Shown piece after piece: positions 1 to 11,660 of a DNA stretch of 64,000 nt (position 1 is its first letter; the number at the start of each line of letters is the position of its first letter). The stretch covers positions 1,550,001-1,614,000 of the forward strand of contig NZ_CP078069.1 of assembly GCF_019195435.1 (NCBI RefSeq). The letters run 5' to 3'. The DNA is from Comamonas sp. NLF-1-9. GTDB lineage: Bacteria; Pseudomonadota; Gammaproteobacteria; Burkholderiales; Burkholderiaceae_C. Below the pieces are notes generated by a model. It ran no database searches. It worked only from the letters and a program-made list of their open reading frames with translations, and was not told the origin of the DNA. The translations under genes were made by a program, and so were the position numbers.

Positions 1-355
1 CGAAATCGGCGTCCTCTTCCGCGTAGGCCGCATACACCTCGTCAAGCCGTGCGCGCGCGGCATTGACCTCCGCCATCGCGTCCTCAACCTCTTGGCGCAC
101 GGTGCGCGTCGGGTCGAGCTGGGGCTCCTGCGGCAGGTAGCCAATGCTCAGGCCCGGCATGGGCAGCGCTTCGCCCTCGAACTCCTTGTCCACGCCCGCC
201 ATGATCTTGAGCAGGCTGGACTTGCCCGAACCGTTCAGGCCCAGCACGCCGATCTTCGCGCCCGGGAAAAAAGACAGGGAAATGTCTTTCAGAATCTGCC
301 GCTTGGGTGGCACGGTCTTGGTCACGCGGTTCATCGAAAAAACATACTGGGCCAT
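1..355 (-). CDS. ettA: EttA, energy-dependent translational throttle ABC-F ATPase (N-terminal part)
   Basis: The reading frame starts at the ATG at 355 and runs off the left edge, giving about 118 N-terminal residues. It opens [20 protein letters not shown] and contains the Walker A motif GLNGSGKS followed by SLLKIMAG, then [10 protein letters not shown]. This is the close signature of EttA, a soluble ABC-F protein with two nucleotide-binding domains that binds the ribosomal E site and gates the first elongation steps according to ADP/ATP ratio. Only the first part of domain 1 is present. It is divergent from rhlE across about 260 bp that must hold both promoters. Confidence 0.95.
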   Translation of the reverse strand, partial: MAQYVFSMNRVTKTVPPKRQILKDISLSFFPGAKIGVLGLNGSGKSSLLKIMAGVDKEFEGEALPMPGLSIGYLPQEPQLDPTRTVRQEVEDAMAEVNAARARLDEVYAAYAEEDADF

Positions 356-617
356 GGATTCCTTCTTGCAAAACGGGTGGTGTGGGGCCGGCAGGCTCGC
401 CGAGCGCTGACGTCGATTATCCGTGCATGCGACAATACGCATTTGCCGGGCCATCCAGTAGCCCCGGCAGAGGCGCTTCAGAAACGAAGCGCGGCGGGAC
501 TCCATCCGGGAGCCCACGCTTTCGCAAACCTCAGATCTGTTGTACTGGCCCGCCGGCTCGACGCAGCCGTGGCTTCGGTCTGATACCCCGCGCCCAGGAC
601 GGGTGCAGACACTACGC

Positions 618-2237
<1,620 letters not shown>

Positions 2238-2350
2238 GCAGCGCCCTAGCACCCAGGGGCGGCCGGGCGGCGGCACGCGGTTTGCCCGGGCCCGGGCCCG
2301 CATGTGTTTGTGGCAAGCTATCGGCACCGCCGATTTCCGCACCGACGTCC

Positions 2351-4078
2351 ATGAAGCTGCTGATCGACCCGCGCGCCACCGTGCGCCTTCCCTCCCCGCG
2401 CCCGCTCGCGGCCCTGGCCGCCCTGCTGCTGGCGGCCTGCGCCGGCACGCCGCTGCCGCCCTGGCCCGCGCAGCAGGCGCGGGTCGTGCCGCCGCCGCGC
2501 ACCGTGCCTGTGGGCCCGCCGCAGACCGGTATGCCGCAGCAGGATGGCGCCGCCGTGGGCGCGCCGGTCGTCCCGGCGCAGGAGCTGCCCACGGCCGCGC
2601 CGATGGAAAACCCTGGCGTGGCGGCGCTGTTCCCCGACCCGCCCGTGCGCTACGACACGCCCGGCCTGCGGCCGGACCGCCGCTCATGGACCACCAACGC
2701 CGAGCTGGCCCAATGGCTCGAAGGCCTGAGCGCCGCTGCCGGCGGCAGCACGCGGGTCGAGCTGCTGCGCGCCGGCAGAACGCAAAACGGCCTGCCGCTG
2801 CTGGCACTGGCGCTCGGTGATGCGCGCGACGGCAAGACGCTCGCCAGCAACGGGCGGCCTACCGTGTTGCTCGTGGGCCAGCAGCATGGCGACGAGCCCG
2901 CGAGCAGCGAAGCGCTGCTGGTGATCGCCCGCGAACTCTCGCAAGGACTTCTCGCGCCCATGCTGCAACGCATCAACGTAGTCATCGTGGCGCGCGCCAA
3001 CCCCGACGGGGCAGATGCCGGCGCGCACACGAGCGCCGACGCGACCGACCTCGACCGCGACCACCTCGCGCTGCAAACGCCCGAAGCCAGGGCGATCGCG
3101 CGGCTGGTGCGCGACTACCGTCCCGCCGTGGTCGCAGACGTGCACGAATATGCGGCGCAGCCAATCCACACGCCCATGGGCGAGCTGCTGCCCGCGCAAG
3201 ACCTGCTGGTGCAGGGCGCGAACACCGCCAACGTGCCGGAGTTCATCGGCAAGGCGACGCGCGAGTGGTACCTGCAGCCACTGATGCAGTCGCTGCAGGC
3301 GCAAGGGCTCACGCAGGAATGGCAATACACCTTGAGCGACAGCGGCGAGGGGCTCAGCGCCACGGCGGGCGACACCACGCCCGAGTCGCTGCACAACCTG
3401 GCTGCGCTGAGCAACGCCGTCGGGCTGTCGCTCGCCAGCCGCGGGGGAGCGGCGCTCGAACGTGCGCACGCCCAGCGCCGGGTGCACAGCCTGGTGGTGG
3501 CGCTGACCAGCGTGCTCAAGAGCACGGCCGAGCGCAGCGCCGATCTGCTGCAGGTGCAATCCTTCGTGGCGCGCGACATCGCCTCGCGCGCCTGCCAGGG
3601 CATGCTCACGGTGCAGGCCGCGCCGGCCGTTGCCGAGCACCAGCTGCGGCTGCTGGACGCGGCCAGCGGCGAGCTGCGTACGCTGCAGGTGCGCTGGGTC
3701 TCCAACCAGGTGCTGCGCCCCGAACTGGAGCGCCCGCGGCCCTGCGGCTACTGGTTCACGCAGGACAGCATCGCCGCGGAGCGGCTCGGCCTGCTCGGTC
3801 TGCAGGTGATGCGCGTGGCGGAGGAAGGCTCCATCCTCGCGGAAAGCTTTGCGGGCCCAGGCACGGCCGCGAGCCGCGAGCCGCTGCGCATGTCCATCGA
3901 TGCACCCGCCGGCAGCCACTACGTGGGCATGAACCAGCCGCTGGCCAATGTGGCCGCGGCAGCGCTCGAGCCCTCGACGGCTTTCAGCTACCAGGCCAAG
4001 GGCATCGTGCCGAACACGCCGGGTGCGAGCGCCCGTGTTCTGAACAACCCGAGCCTGGTCTTTGAAGCGACTGAATAA
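2351..4078 (+). CDS. Lipoprotein M14-family zinc carboxypeptidase-like protein
   Basis: A 575-residue protein starting at the ATG at 2351. The N-terminus is a lipoprotein signal: hydrophobic ALAALLLAAC with Cys30 as the lipidation residue, then a Pro-rich linker to about residue 90. The zinc site of M14 peptidases is recognisable as QQHGDE (His179, Glu182) plus the later His265 in DVHEY, with ARANPDGAD between them. The family hydrolyses C-terminal residues or deacylates small amides; the substrate cannot be told here. The lipid anchor places it in the periplasm on a membrane. A longer frame starting at 2282 exists, but it would put non-signal sequence before the lipobox. Confidence 0.8.
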   Translation: MKLLIDPRATVRLPSPRPLAALAALLLAACAGTPLPPWPAQQARVVPPPRTVPVGPPQTGMPQQDGAAVGAPVVPAQELPTAAPMENPGVAALFPDPPVRYDTPGLRPDRRSWTTNAELAQWLEGLSAAAGGSTRVELLRAGRTQNGLPLLALALGDARDGKTLASNGRPTVLLVGQQHGDEPASSEALLVIARELSQGLLAPMLQRINVVIVARANPDGADAGAHTSADATDLDRDHLALQTPEARAIARLVRDYRPAVVADVHEYAAQPIHTPMGELLPAQDLLVQGANTANVPEFIGKATREWYLQPLMQSLQAQGLTQEWQYTLSDSGEGLSATAGDTTPESLHNLAALSNAVGLSLASRGGAALERAHAQRRVHSLVVALTSVLKSTAERSADLLQVQSFVARDIASRACQGMLTVQAAPAVAEHQLRLLDAASGELRTLQVRWVSNQVLRPELERPRPCGYWFTQDSIAAERLGLLGLQVMRVAEEGSILAESFAGPGTAASREPLRMSIDAPAGSHYVGMNQPLANVAAAALEPSTAFSYQAKGIVPNTPGASARVLNNPSLVFEATE

Positions 4079-4153
4079 GAGCGGGCTGCTGCGCTGGCAC
4101 CCGGTGTGCGCGGCAGCCCGGAGCCCGCACCAGGCGATGGCGCCCGGGGCGGT

Positions 4154-5140
4154 TCACTCCTGGCGCGGGTCGCGCTCCATCAAGTGCGCTACCGCTTCGT
4201 GCGCCTGCAGCCGACCATCGAGCAGCCCGACCACCGCTTGGGTGATGGGCATGTCCACGCCGTGGGCGCGCGCGCGCTCGAGCACGGTGCGGGCGCTGTA
4301 GGCCCCCTCGGATACGTGGCCGAGCGAAGCGAGCACCTCGGGCAGCGCCAGCCCCTGGGCCAGCAGCAGACCCACCTTGCGGTTGCGTGACAGCTCCCCA
4401 GTGGCGGTGAGCACCAGGTCGCCCAGGCCAGAGAGGCCCATGAAGGTTTCACTACGCGCGCCAAGCGCGCAGCCCAGGCGCGACATTTCCGCAAGACCGC
4501 GGGTGATGAGCGCGGCGCGCGCATTCAGGCCGAGCTGCAAGCCGTCGCACAAGCCGGTGGCGATCGCCATCACGTTCTTGACCGCCCCGCCCACTTCGAC
4601 GCCGACCAGGTCGTCGTTGGCATAGACGCGCAAGGCGCCGCCGTGCAGCGCCTGCACCAGCTGCTCGCGCAGCTCGGCCTGCCGGCTTGCGGCCACCAGC
4701 GCAGTCGGCTGGCCCCGGGCCAGCTCCAGCGCAAAACTCGGGCCGCTGAGCGCGGCGGCGCGCAGGCGCGGCGCCACCTGTTCGCATACCTCGTGCGCCA
4801 GCAGACCGCTTTGCGCTTCAAAGCCCTTGCTCAGCCAGGCCAGCGGGGCTTGCACCCCTTGCAGCGCCTGCAGCATTTCGCGCAGCGCCGCCATCGGCGT
4901 GGCCAGCACCAGGAGATCGGCGCCCGCCGCCAGCGGCTCCAGCGGCCCGCTGGCCAGGCTCAGGCCCGCAGGCAAGGGCACGCCCTTGAGGTAGCGGGTG
5001 TTCTCGCGCCCGGCCTGCAGCGCCGCCATCTGGCGCGCGTCGCGGCCCCACAGCAGCACGCGGTGCCCCGCCGGATGGCGCGCCGCGTGGATGGCCATCG
5101 CGCTACCCCATGCGCCGGCGCCGACAACTACGATATCCAT
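4154..5140 (-). CDS. gpsA: NAD(P)H-dependent glycerol-3-phosphate dehydrogenase
   Basis: A 328-residue cytosolic enzyme that reduces dihydroxyacetone phosphate to sn-glycerol-3-phosphate for phospholipid synthesis. The start is the ATG at 5140 ([16 protein letters not shown]), which begins with the Rossmann GxGxxG. The frame can be extended to 5332, but that stretch overlaps secB and has no family similarity. Further family signatures are [37 protein letters not shown], and [11 protein letters not shown]. It lies 49 bp downstream of secB in the same direction, the order also seen in enterobacteria (grxC-secB-gpsA), so probably the three are co-transcribed. The start codon lies beside a degenerate short repeat. 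Confidence 0.96.
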   Translation of the reverse strand: MDIVVVGAGAWGSAMAIHAARHPAGHRVLLWGRDARQMAALQAGRENTRYLKGVPLPAGLSLASGPLEPLAAGADLLVLATPMAALREMLQALQGVQAPLAWLSKGFEAQSGLLAHEVCEQVAPRLRAAALSGPSFALELARGQPTALVAASRQAELREQLVQALHGGALRVYANDDLVGVEVGGAVKNVMAIATGLCDGLQLGLNARAALITRGLAEMSRLGCALGARSETFMGLSGLGDLVLTATGELSRNRKVGLLLAQGLALPEVLASLGHVSEGAYSARTVLERARAHGVDMPITQAVVGLLDGRLQAHEAVAHLMERDPRQE

Positions 5141-5189
5141 AGCTGTTTGCGCAGACTGCACAAGGCTTTGGGCCAGAAAATACCTAGGT

Positions 5190-5654
5190 TTACTGCTGGG
5201 TGGCGCCGTTGGCACCCTGGGCGCTGGCTGCGGCCTGCTGCTGGTCGTACATGGCCTGGAAGTTGATCTCGGCCAGATGCACCGGCGGAAAGCCCGCGCG
5301 CGTGACCACGTCGGCCACATTGGCGCGCGCATAGGGGTAGATGATCTGCGGGCAGATCACGCGCACCACGTTGTCCATCTGCTCTTGCGGCACGTTGCGG
5401 ATCTCGAAGATGCCGGCCTGCTTGACCTCGACCAGGAACACCGTCTTGTCCTCGTGCTTGGCATGCACGGTAGCGGTCACGGTCACTTCATAGATGCCGT
5501 CGACCACGGTCTCGGCGCCCACCCCGAGCTGGATGTCCACGCTGGGCTGCTGCTGCTCGAGCAGGATTGCGGGGGAATTGGGCTGCTCCAAGGACACGTC
5601 CTTGAGGTACATGCGCTGGATCTGGAAAACCGGGTTAGCTTGTTCGTCGGCCAT
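5190..5654 (-). CDS. secB: Protein-export chaperone SecB
   Basis: A 154-residue tetrameric chaperone that keeps preproteins unfolded and hands them to SecA. Family signatures are [19 protein letters not shown] near the N-terminus, [20 protein letters not shown] in the core, and [20 protein letters not shown]. It continues to [20 protein letters not shown] and a Gln/Ala-rich tail. Length and ends match SecB. It is between grxC (115 bp upstream) and gpsA on the minus strand. Confidence 0.97.
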   Translation of the reverse strand: MADEQANPVFQIQRMYLKDVSLEQPNSPAILLEQQQPSVDIQLGVGAETVVDGIYEVTVTATVHAKHEDKTVFLVEVKQAGIFEIRNVPQEQMDNVVRVICPQIIYPYARANVADVVTRAGFPPVHLAEINFQAMYDQQQAAASAQGANGATQQ

Positions 5655-5769
5655 GGTGTCGATCTTGGAGAGGCAATGAAGATGAAGGCCCGCAGCAGGA
5701 CAAGCCGCGCGGGCGCGGGAAACCGCGCATTATGCAATGCGCCCCCGGGCGCGGGCACCCTGCCCTGGC

Positions 5770-6027
5770 TCAGCCCTGCAGCAGTGGCGTGAGGCCGCCG
5801 CGGGCGTCCAGCGCCATCAGGTCGTCGCAGCCGCCCACGTGTTGCTCGCCGATGAAGATCTGCGGCACGGTGCGCCGGCCGGTGATTTCCATCATTTCCT
5901 GGCGCGCGCGCGGGTCGGCGTCGACGCGGATTTCCTGCATGTCCTGCACGCCGCGCGACTGCAGCAGCGCCTTGGCGCGCAGGCAGTAGGGGCAGGTAGC
6001 GGTGGTGTAGATCTTGACGTTTTGCAT
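5770..6027 (-). CDS. grxC: Glutaredoxin 3 (GrxC type)
   Basis: An 85-residue thiol-disulfide oxidoreductase that uses glutathione to reduce protein disulfides. The redox motif CPYC is at residues 12-15, and the cis-proline signature RRTVPQIFIGEQHVGGCDDL follows. The start is the ATG at 6027 (MQNVKIYTT). It sits 38 bp downstream of a rhodanese gene and upstream of secB, the conserved proteobacterial rhodanese-grxC-secB arrangement. Confidence 0.95.
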   Translation of the reverse strand: MQNVKIYTTATCPYCLRAKALLQSRGVQDMQEIRVDADPRARQEMMEITGRRTVPQIFIGEQHVGGCDDLMALDARGGLTPLLQG

Positions 6028-6065
6028 GCCCCCATTCTTGCACCATGGGGGCAAACAGGCAGGGC

Positions 6066-6473
6066 TCAGGCTTTTTCGATGGGCATGTTGGCCTCGCGCC
6101 AGGCGCGCGTGCCGCCCGCCAGGGTCTGTGCCTTGTCGTAGCCGAGCTGGCGCGCCATTGCCGTCGCGCGGCGCGCGCGCATGCCGCGCTCGCACACCAG
6201 CACCAGCGGCACGCCTTTGTTCTTGACCACTTGCGGCAGACGCTCCTTGAACTGCGACAGCGGCACGCTGCGCGCCCCGCTGACGTGGCCGGCGGCGTAT
6301 TCGGCGGGCTCGCACACGTCGACGACCACCGCCTTCTCGCGGTTGATGAGCTGCACGGCTTGCGTCGGCGTGAGGCCTGCGCCGCCCCCTCCCGACAGCG
6401 TGGGCCAGGCCAGCATGCTGCCCGAGACCAGGGCCAGGACGATCAAATACCAGTTTTCGAGGAGGAAGTTCAC
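6066..6473 (-). CDS. Membrane-anchored single-domain rhodanese (YibN-like)
   Basis: A 135-residue protein with one N-terminal membrane segment (about residues 8-23) followed by a single rhodanese domain. The active-site loop CERGMRA has Cys94 as the expected persulfide-carrying residue. Preceding signatures are VVDVCEPAEYAAGHVSGARS. It probably transfers sulfane sulfur; the acceptor is unknown. It is first in the minus-strand run rhodanese-grxC-secB-gpsA and is divergent from gpmA (73 bp between starts). Confidence 0.88.
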   Translation of the reverse strand: MNFLLENWYLIVLALVSGSMLAWPTLSGGGGAGLTPTQAVQLINREKAVVVDVCEPAEYAAGHVSGARSVPLSQFKERLPQVVKNKGVPLVLVCERGMRARRATAMARQLGYDKAQTLAGGTRAWREANMPIEKA

Positions 6474-6546
6474 TGCGCTGCGTGCCCAAGGGGAAAGGCG
6501 TCGATTCTAGAATAGGCGGTTTTTCATTTGGCCAAGGTCTTGCTGC

Positions 6547-7290
6547 ATGCACAAGCTCGTTCTGATCCGACACGGTGAATCCACCTGGAACCTGGAAAAC
6601 CGCTTCACCGGCTGGACCGATGTGCCACTGACCGACACCGGCATTGCCCAGGCACGCAAGGCCGGACAGTTGCTGGCGGCCGAGGGCTACGAGTTTGACC
6701 TGGCCCACACCAGCATGCTGGCGCGCGCCACCCACACCCTCTGGCATTGTCTGGACGCGATGCAGCGCACCTGGCTGCCGGTGCAACACAGCTGGCGCCT
6801 GAACGAGCGCCACTACGGCGCGCTGCAGGGGCTGAACAAGGCCGAGACCGCGCGCCAGTACGGCGACGAGCAGGTGCACATCTGGCGGCGCAGCTACGAC
6901 GTGCCGCCGCCTGCGCTGGAGCCGGACGACCCGCGCAGCGAGCGCGGCGACCTGCGCTACGCCAGCCTGAACCCCGAGCAGATCCCGCTGACCGAATGCC
7001 TCAAGGACACCGTGGCGCGCGTGTTGCCCTACTGGCAGGAGGCGATCGCGCCAGCGATCCGCGCGGGCCAACGGGTGCTGATCGCGGCGCACGGCAATTC
7101 GATACGCGCGCTGGTCAAGTACCTGGACGGCATTTCCGACGCGGACATCGTCGGCTTGAACATCCCCAATGGCATCCCGCTGGTGTATGAGCTGGACGCC
7201 GAGCTCAAGCCGCTGCGCCGCCATTACCTGGGCGACGCCGAGGCCGCTGCCCAGGCGGCCGCTGCCGTGGCCGCACAGGGCAAGGCGTGA
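6547..7290 (+). CDS. gpmA: 2,3-bisphosphoglycerate-dependent phosphoglycerate mutase
   Basis: A 247-residue glycolytic enzyme interconverting 3- and 2-phosphoglycerate. It starts [15 protein letters not shown], where His9 of the RHG motif is the phosphorylated residue. [31 protein letters not shown] and [14 protein letters not shown] are the classic dPGM signatures. Length equals the family norm. The start ATG follows an AAGG ribosome-binding site. Confidence 0.97.
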   Translation: MHKLVLIRHGESTWNLENRFTGWTDVPLTDTGIAQARKAGQLLAAEGYEFDLAHTSMLARATHTLWHCLDAMQRTWLPVQHSWRLNERHYGALQGLNKAETARQYGDEQVHIWRRSYDVPPPALEPDDPRSERGDLRYASLNPEQIPLTECLKDTVARVLPYWQEAIAPAIRAGQRVLIAAHGNSIRALVKYLDGISDADIVGLNIPNGIPLVYELDAELKPLRRHYLGDAEAAAQAAAAVAAQGKA

Positions 7291-7367
7291 TGCGGGCAAA
7301 CAGATACGCGCGGGCGCGTGCACGGGCGCCCAGGGTGTATATTGCCGCGACGCGGTAAAGGTGGTTT

Positions 7368-8804
7368 ATGGGGCACAAGTTCAAGGTTGCAGGATGGATT
7401 TCGGTAGGCGTGCTCGCGGGCGCGCTCACCACGGTGTCGTTGCAAACCGTCGCGCGCGGCGCGATGTCGCCGCTGCCACTGGAAGAGCTGCAGCAGCTTG
7501 CCGCGGTCTTCGGCCTGATCAAGACCGATTACGTCGAGCCGGTGGACGACAAGAAGCTCATCACCGACGCCATCTCGGGCATGGTCTCTGGGCTCGATCC
7601 GCATTCGCAGTATTTCGACAAAAAATCCTTCAAGGAATTTCGCGAGGGCACCTCGGGGCGCTTCGTTGGCGTGGGCATTGAGATCACCCAGGAAGACGGC
7701 CTGATCAAGGTGGTTTCCCCCATCGAAGGCTCGCCCGCTGACCGTGCGGGCCTGAAGACCGGCGACCTGATCACCAAGATCGGCGACGAGGCGGTGCGCG
7801 GCCTGCAGCTCAACGACGCGGTCAAGCGCATCCGCGGCGAGCCGGGCACCAAGGTGACGCTGACCATCTTCCGCAAGGAGGAAAGCCGCACCTTCCCGGT
7901 GACCATCACGCGCGAGGAGATCAAGACCCATTCGGTCAAGGCCAAGCTGATCGAGCCTGGCTACGCTTGGATGCGCATCTCGCAATTCCAGGACCGCACG
8001 CTCGACGACTTCGTGCGCAAGGCCGAGGACCTCTATCAGCAAGACCCCAAGCTCAAAGGCTTGGTGCTCGACCTGCGCAACGACCCGGGCGGCCTGCTGG
8101 ATGCGGCGGTGGGCATCTCGGCGGCCTTCCTGCCCCAGGGCGCCACGGTGGTCACCACCGACGGGCAACTGGCCGAAAGCAAGGCGATCTTCACCGCCTC
8201 GCCCGCGAACTACGCGCGCCGCGGCGGTGATCCGCTCAAGCGCTTGCCCGAGCTCTTTCACAGCATCCCCATGGTGGTGCTGGTCAACGAGGGCTCGGCC
8301 TCGGCCAGCGAGATCGTCGCCGGGGCGCTGCAGGACAACCACCGCGCCACCATCATGGGCAGCCAGACCTTCGGCAAGGGCTCGGTGCAGACCGTGCGCC
8401 CGTTGGGGCCGGACACCGGCATCAAGCTGACCACGGCGCGCTACTTCACGCCCAGCGGCAAATCCATCCAGGCGCGCGGCATCGTGCCCGACGTGATGCT
8501 CGACGAAACCGCCGAGGGCGACATCTATGCAGCACTGCGCCTGCGCGAGTCCGACCTGAGCAAGCACCTGGACAACACCCAGGGCGAGGAGCAGGCGCGC
8601 GACAAGGCGCTGGAGCAGGCACGCGAGGCGGCGCGCAAGAAGCTCGAGGAAGAGGCGCGCAACGCCAAGATCGAGCGCAAACTGCCCGAGTTCGGCTCGG
8701 ACAAGGACTTTCAGCTGCAGCAGGCGCTCAACCAGCTCAAGGGCTTGCCGGTGCTGGCCAGCAAGACGCTGACCGAGCGCAAGGAAGCCAAGAAGGAAGA
8801 CTGA
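7368..8804 (+). CDS. S41-family carboxyl-terminal processing protease (CtpA/Prc type)
   Basis: A 478-residue periplasmic serine protease. The N-terminus has an uncleaved-anchor or signal segment (WISVGVLAGALTTVSLQTVA). A PDZ domain follows (VGVGIEITQEDGLIKVVSPI through AGLKTGDLITKIG, about residues 100-180). The S41 catalytic core carries EGSASASEI (Ser312) and TFGKGSVQT (Lys337); the 25-residue Ser-Lys spacing matches the family dyad. The C-terminus is a charged, coiled-coil-like region rich in Lys, Glu and Ala. It likely trims periplasmic or cell-wall proteins. A good ribosome site (AAAGG) precedes the ATG; a strong terminator follows. Confidence 0.93.
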   Translation: MGHKFKVAGWISVGVLAGALTTVSLQTVARGAMSPLPLEELQQLAAVFGLIKTDYVEPVDDKKLITDAISGMVSGLDPHSQYFDKKSFKEFREGTSGRFVGVGIEITQEDGLIKVVSPIEGSPADRAGLKTGDLITKIGDEAVRGLQLNDAVKRIRGEPGTKVTLTIFRKEESRTFPVTITREEIKTHSVKAKLIEPGYAWMRISQFQDRTLDDFVRKAEDLYQQDPKLKGLVLDLRNDPGGLLDAAVGISAAFLPQGATVVTTDGQLAESKAIFTASPANYARRGGDPLKRLPELFHSIPMVVLVNEGSASASEIVAGALQDNHRATIMGSQTFGKGSVQTVRPLGPDTGIKLTTARYFTPSGKSIQARGIVPDVMLDETAEGDIYAALRLRESDLSKHLDNTQGEEQARDKALEQAREAARKKLEEEARNAKIERKLPEFGSDKDFQLQQALNQLKGLPVLASKTLTERKEAKKED

Positions 8805-8831
8805 AAGCCGCGCTCCTGCCCGCCCGGGAGC

Positions 8832-8858
8832 AAGGCCGGCGGCAGCCGGCCTTTTTTT
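8832..8858 (+). terminator. Rho-independent terminator after the S41 protease gene
   Basis: A 9-bp perfect stem (8832-8840 pairing with 8845-8853) with a 4-nt GGCA loop runs into a T tract at 8852-8858. It lies 28 bp after the protease stop codon and just before moeB, so moeB probably has its own promoter or relies on read-through. Confidence 0.85.
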
Positions 8859-8875
8859 CCATCCGCGCCCCGGCC

Positions 8876-9625
8876 ATGAACGACGACCAGTTGCTGCGCT
8901 ATTCGCGCCACATCATGCTCGAGGAGATCGGCATCGAGGGGCAGCAGCGCATCCTGGCCGCGCGGGTGCTGATCGTCGGCGCCGGCGGCCTGGGCGCGCC
9001 CGCGGCGCTGTTTCTGGCGTCGGCCGGCGTCGGCCGGATCACGCTGGTAGACGACGACGTGGTGGACCTGACCAACCTGCAGCGCCAGATCGCCCACACC
9101 ACGGCGCGCATTGGCCAAGCCAAGGTCGACTCCTGCGCCAGCGCGATGCTGGCGATCAACCCCGAAGTCGTGGTCGAGCGCCTGCGTGAGCGCGTCACGC
9201 GCGAGAGCCTCGCGCCGCTGGTGCAGGCGGCCGATGTGGTGCTGGACTGCAGCGACAACTACGCCACGCGCCACGCGATCAATGCCGCCTGCGTGGCGGC
9301 GCGCAAGCCGCTGGTGGCAGGCTCGGCCATCCGCCTGGACGCGCAGATCGCGGTGTACGACTTGCGCAACGCCGACGCGCCCTGTTATGCCTGTTTGTTC
9401 TCGCCCCATGCCGCGTTGGAAGAGGAAGCCTGCGCCACCCTCGGCGTTTTTGCGCCGCTGGTGGGCATCATCGGCAGCATGCAGGCGGCGGAAGCTCTCA
9501 AGTTGATAGCAAGCTTCGGCCAGACGCTGAGCGCTCGGCTGCTGATGCTCGACGGGCGCAGCATGCGCTGGACCGAGGTTGCGCTGGCGCGCGAGCCCGG
9601 CTGCAGCGTCTGCGCCGGGCGCTGA
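8876..9625 (+). CDS. moeB: MoeB/HesA/ThiF-family adenylyltransferase
   Basis: A 249-residue E1-like enzyme that adenylates the C-terminal Gly of a sulfur-carrier protein (MoaD for molybdopterin, ThiS for thiazole). The nucleotide-binding GAGGLGAP motif (about residues 37-44), DNLQRQ-like TNLQRQIAHTTARIGQAK, DCSDNYATRHAIN and two zinc CxxC pairs (CYAC and CSVC at the C-terminus) are present. MoeB and ThiF cannot be separated by sequence alone; no moa or thi genes are adjacent. It follows the protease gene after a terminator. Confidence 0.85.
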   Translation: MNDDQLLRYSRHIMLEEIGIEGQQRILAARVLIVGAGGLGAPAALFLASAGVGRITLVDDDVVDLTNLQRQIAHTTARIGQAKVDSCASAMLAINPEVVVERLRERVTRESLAPLVQAADVVLDCSDNYATRHAINAACVAARKPLVAGSAIRLDAQIAVYDLRNADAPCYACLFSPHAALEEEACATLGVFAPLVGIIGSMQAAEALKLIASFGQTLSARLLMLDGRSMRWTEVALAREPGCSVCAGR

Positions 9626-9692
9626 GCGCACGCTGCCCAAAGCCGGGCGGGTGGGCTAGGATCGCCCATCGGCATTCCTTGTCTGTCCGTCC

Positions 9693-11558
9693 ATGTTTCA
9701 TCCCCACTTCGTGGCCACCCATGTGCGCTACACCACTTTTGCCCTGTCCGTGGCCGCTGCCGTCATCAGCCTGCCGTGGATGGCGCTGCGCCCCGGGGCC
9801 TGGCCGCTGGGCATCTTCGTGCTTGCCTGCGTGCTGATCGCGGTGGGCGTGTACGACATGCAGCAGACGCGCCACGCCATCCTGCGCAACTACCCCATCC
9901 TCGGGCACATGCGCTTTTTCCTGGAGTTCATCCGCCCGGAAATCCGCCAGTACTTCATCGAGGGCGACATTGAAAAGGGCGAACCCTTCACGCGCGCGCA
10001 GCGCACCGTGGTCTACCAGCGCGCCAAGGGCGTGCCCGACGTGCGCCCCTTCGGCACCAAGCTGGACGTGGGCGCCAAGGGCTATGAGTGGATCAACCAC
10101 TCCATGCATCCCACGACCATCGATTCACACGACTTTCGCATCTGGATAGGTGGTCGGCCGGACACAGAGCGCGTAGGCGTTTCCCCTTGCACGCAGCCCT
10201 ACAACGCCAGCGTGTTCAACATCTCGGCGATGAGCTTTGGCGCACTCTCGGCCAATGCCATCCTGGCACTGAACCTGGGCGCCAAGATGGGCGACTTTGC
10301 CCACGACACCGGCGAAGGCGGCATCAGCCGCTACCACCGCGAGCACGGCGGCGACCTGATCTGGGAGATAGGCTCGGGCTACTTCGGCTGCCGCAATCCC
10401 GATGGCAGCTTCAGCGCCGAGCGCTTTGCCGAGCAGGCGACCAACGCCCAGGTGAAGATGATTGAGATCAAGCTCAGCCAGGGCGCCAAGCCCGGCCACG
10501 GCGGCATCCTGCCCGGTGCCAAGGTGACGGCCGAGATCGCCGCCGCGCGCGGCGTGCCCGAGGGCGAGGACTGCGTCTCGCCTTCCGCGCACAGCGCCTT
10601 TTCCACACCGGTGGAGATGATGCATTTCATCGCCCGGCTGCGCGAGCTCTCGGGCGGCAAGCCGGTGGGCTTCAAGCTGTGCATAGGCCACATCTGGGAG
10701 TGGTTCGGCATCGTCAAGGCCATGCTGGAGACCGGCATCACGCCCGACTACATCGTCGTCGACGGCGCCGAGGGCGGCACGGGCGCCGCGCCGATCGAAT
10801 TCGCCGACCACATGGGCGCGCCGGTGCAAGAGGGCCTGCACCTGGTGCACAACACGCTGATCGGCGTGGGTCTGCGCGAGCGCATCAAGATCGGCGCGGC
10901 GGGCAAGGTGATCACCTCGTTTGACCTGGCGCGCATGTTCGCGCTCGGGGCGGACTGGTGCAATTCGGGGCGCGGCTTCATGATGGCGCTGGGCTGCATC
11001 CAGGCGCAGGTCTGCCACACCGGTTTTTGCCCTACCGGCATCACCACGCAAGACCCGGTGCGCGAAAAGGCGCTGGTGGTCTCGGACAAGGCGCCGCGCG
11101 TGGCGCAGTACCACGCCAACACGCTGCATGCGCTCAAGGAGCTGCTGCAGGCCGCAGGCCTGATGCACCCGGACCAGCTCTCCACCCACCACATCGTGCG
11201 GCGCATAGACAGCGCGCGCATCCGCCTGCTCTCGGCGCTGATGCCGACGATAGAGCGGCGCGCGATCCTGGATGACCTGCAGAACCAGCACAACGTCTAC
11301 CGTCTGTACTGGCCGCTGGCGGACGCGCACAACTTCGCGCCGCATGTGCCCACGCCCGAGGAGCTGCGCTACAACCCCGACATCCTGCGCCCCACCGTGG
11401 GCGGGCGCCCGGCCTCGGCCGTGCAGATTGCCGAATCGCTCACGCGCCGGCGCGCGCCGCACCCGGCGCCGGTGAGCGCCATCGTTCCCGAGCAGGCCAA
11501 AAGCTCGCCGACCGCGACCGCGGGCTCGCAGGTGCCGGCGGACTGGACGGGCTCCTGA
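9693..11558 (+). CDS. FMN-binding glutamate synthase-family protein, membrane-anchored
   Basis: A 621-residue protein with two hydrophobic segments in the first 60 residues (TTFALSVAAAVISLPWM and WPLGIFVLACVLIAVGVYDM). They precede a domain like the FMN/Fe-S central domain of the glutamate synthase large subunit. Signatures include NISAMSFGALSANAILALNL, HDTGEGGISRYH, KPGHGGILPGAKV, VDGAEGGTGAAP and CHTGFCPTGITTQDP. It lacks the glutaminase domain and the C-terminal beta-helix, so it is not a full GltB. Proteins of this type are widespread in proteobacteria and their electron donor and substrate are not settled. Confidence 0.85.
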   Translation: MFHPHFVATHVRYTTFALSVAAAVISLPWMALRPGAWPLGIFVLACVLIAVGVYDMQQTRHAILRNYPILGHMRFFLEFIRPEIRQYFIEGDIEKGEPFTRAQRTVVYQRAKGVPDVRPFGTKLDVGAKGYEWINHSMHPTTIDSHDFRIWIGGRPDTERVGVSPCTQPYNASVFNISAMSFGALSANAILALNLGAKMGDFAHDTGEGGISRYHREHGGDLIWEIGSGYFGCRNPDGSFSAERFAEQATNAQVKMIEIKLSQGAKPGHGGILPGAKVTAEIAAARGVPEGEDCVSPSAHSAFSTPVEMMHFIARLRELSGGKPVGFKLCIGHIWEWFGIVKAMLETGITPDYIVVDGAEGGTGAAPIEFADHMGAPVQEGLHLVHNTLIGVGLRERIKIGAAGKVITSFDLARMFALGADWCNSGRGFMMALGCIQAQVCHTGFCPTGITTQDPVREKALVVSDKAPRVAQYHANTLHALKELLQAAGLMHPDQLSTHHIVRRIDSARIRLLSALMPTIERRAILDDLQNQHNVYRLYWPLADAHNFAPHVPTPEELRYNPDILRPTVGGRPASAVQIAESLTRRRAPHPAPVSAIVPEQAKSSPTATAGSQVPADWTGS

Positions 11559-11660
11559 CGTGCGGCCCACGGCGGACGCCACGCCGTGCACGGAATATGA
11601 ACAAAAAGTGGCTCAAACGATTGTTGGACAAGCGCTAACAGCTACTATAAAAATAGCGTT

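Noticed and set aside
4082..4120. Inverted GC-rich repeat between the M14 gene and gpsA as terminator
   Set aside because: The arms can pair but the loop is long and no T tract follows, so I did not list it as a feature.
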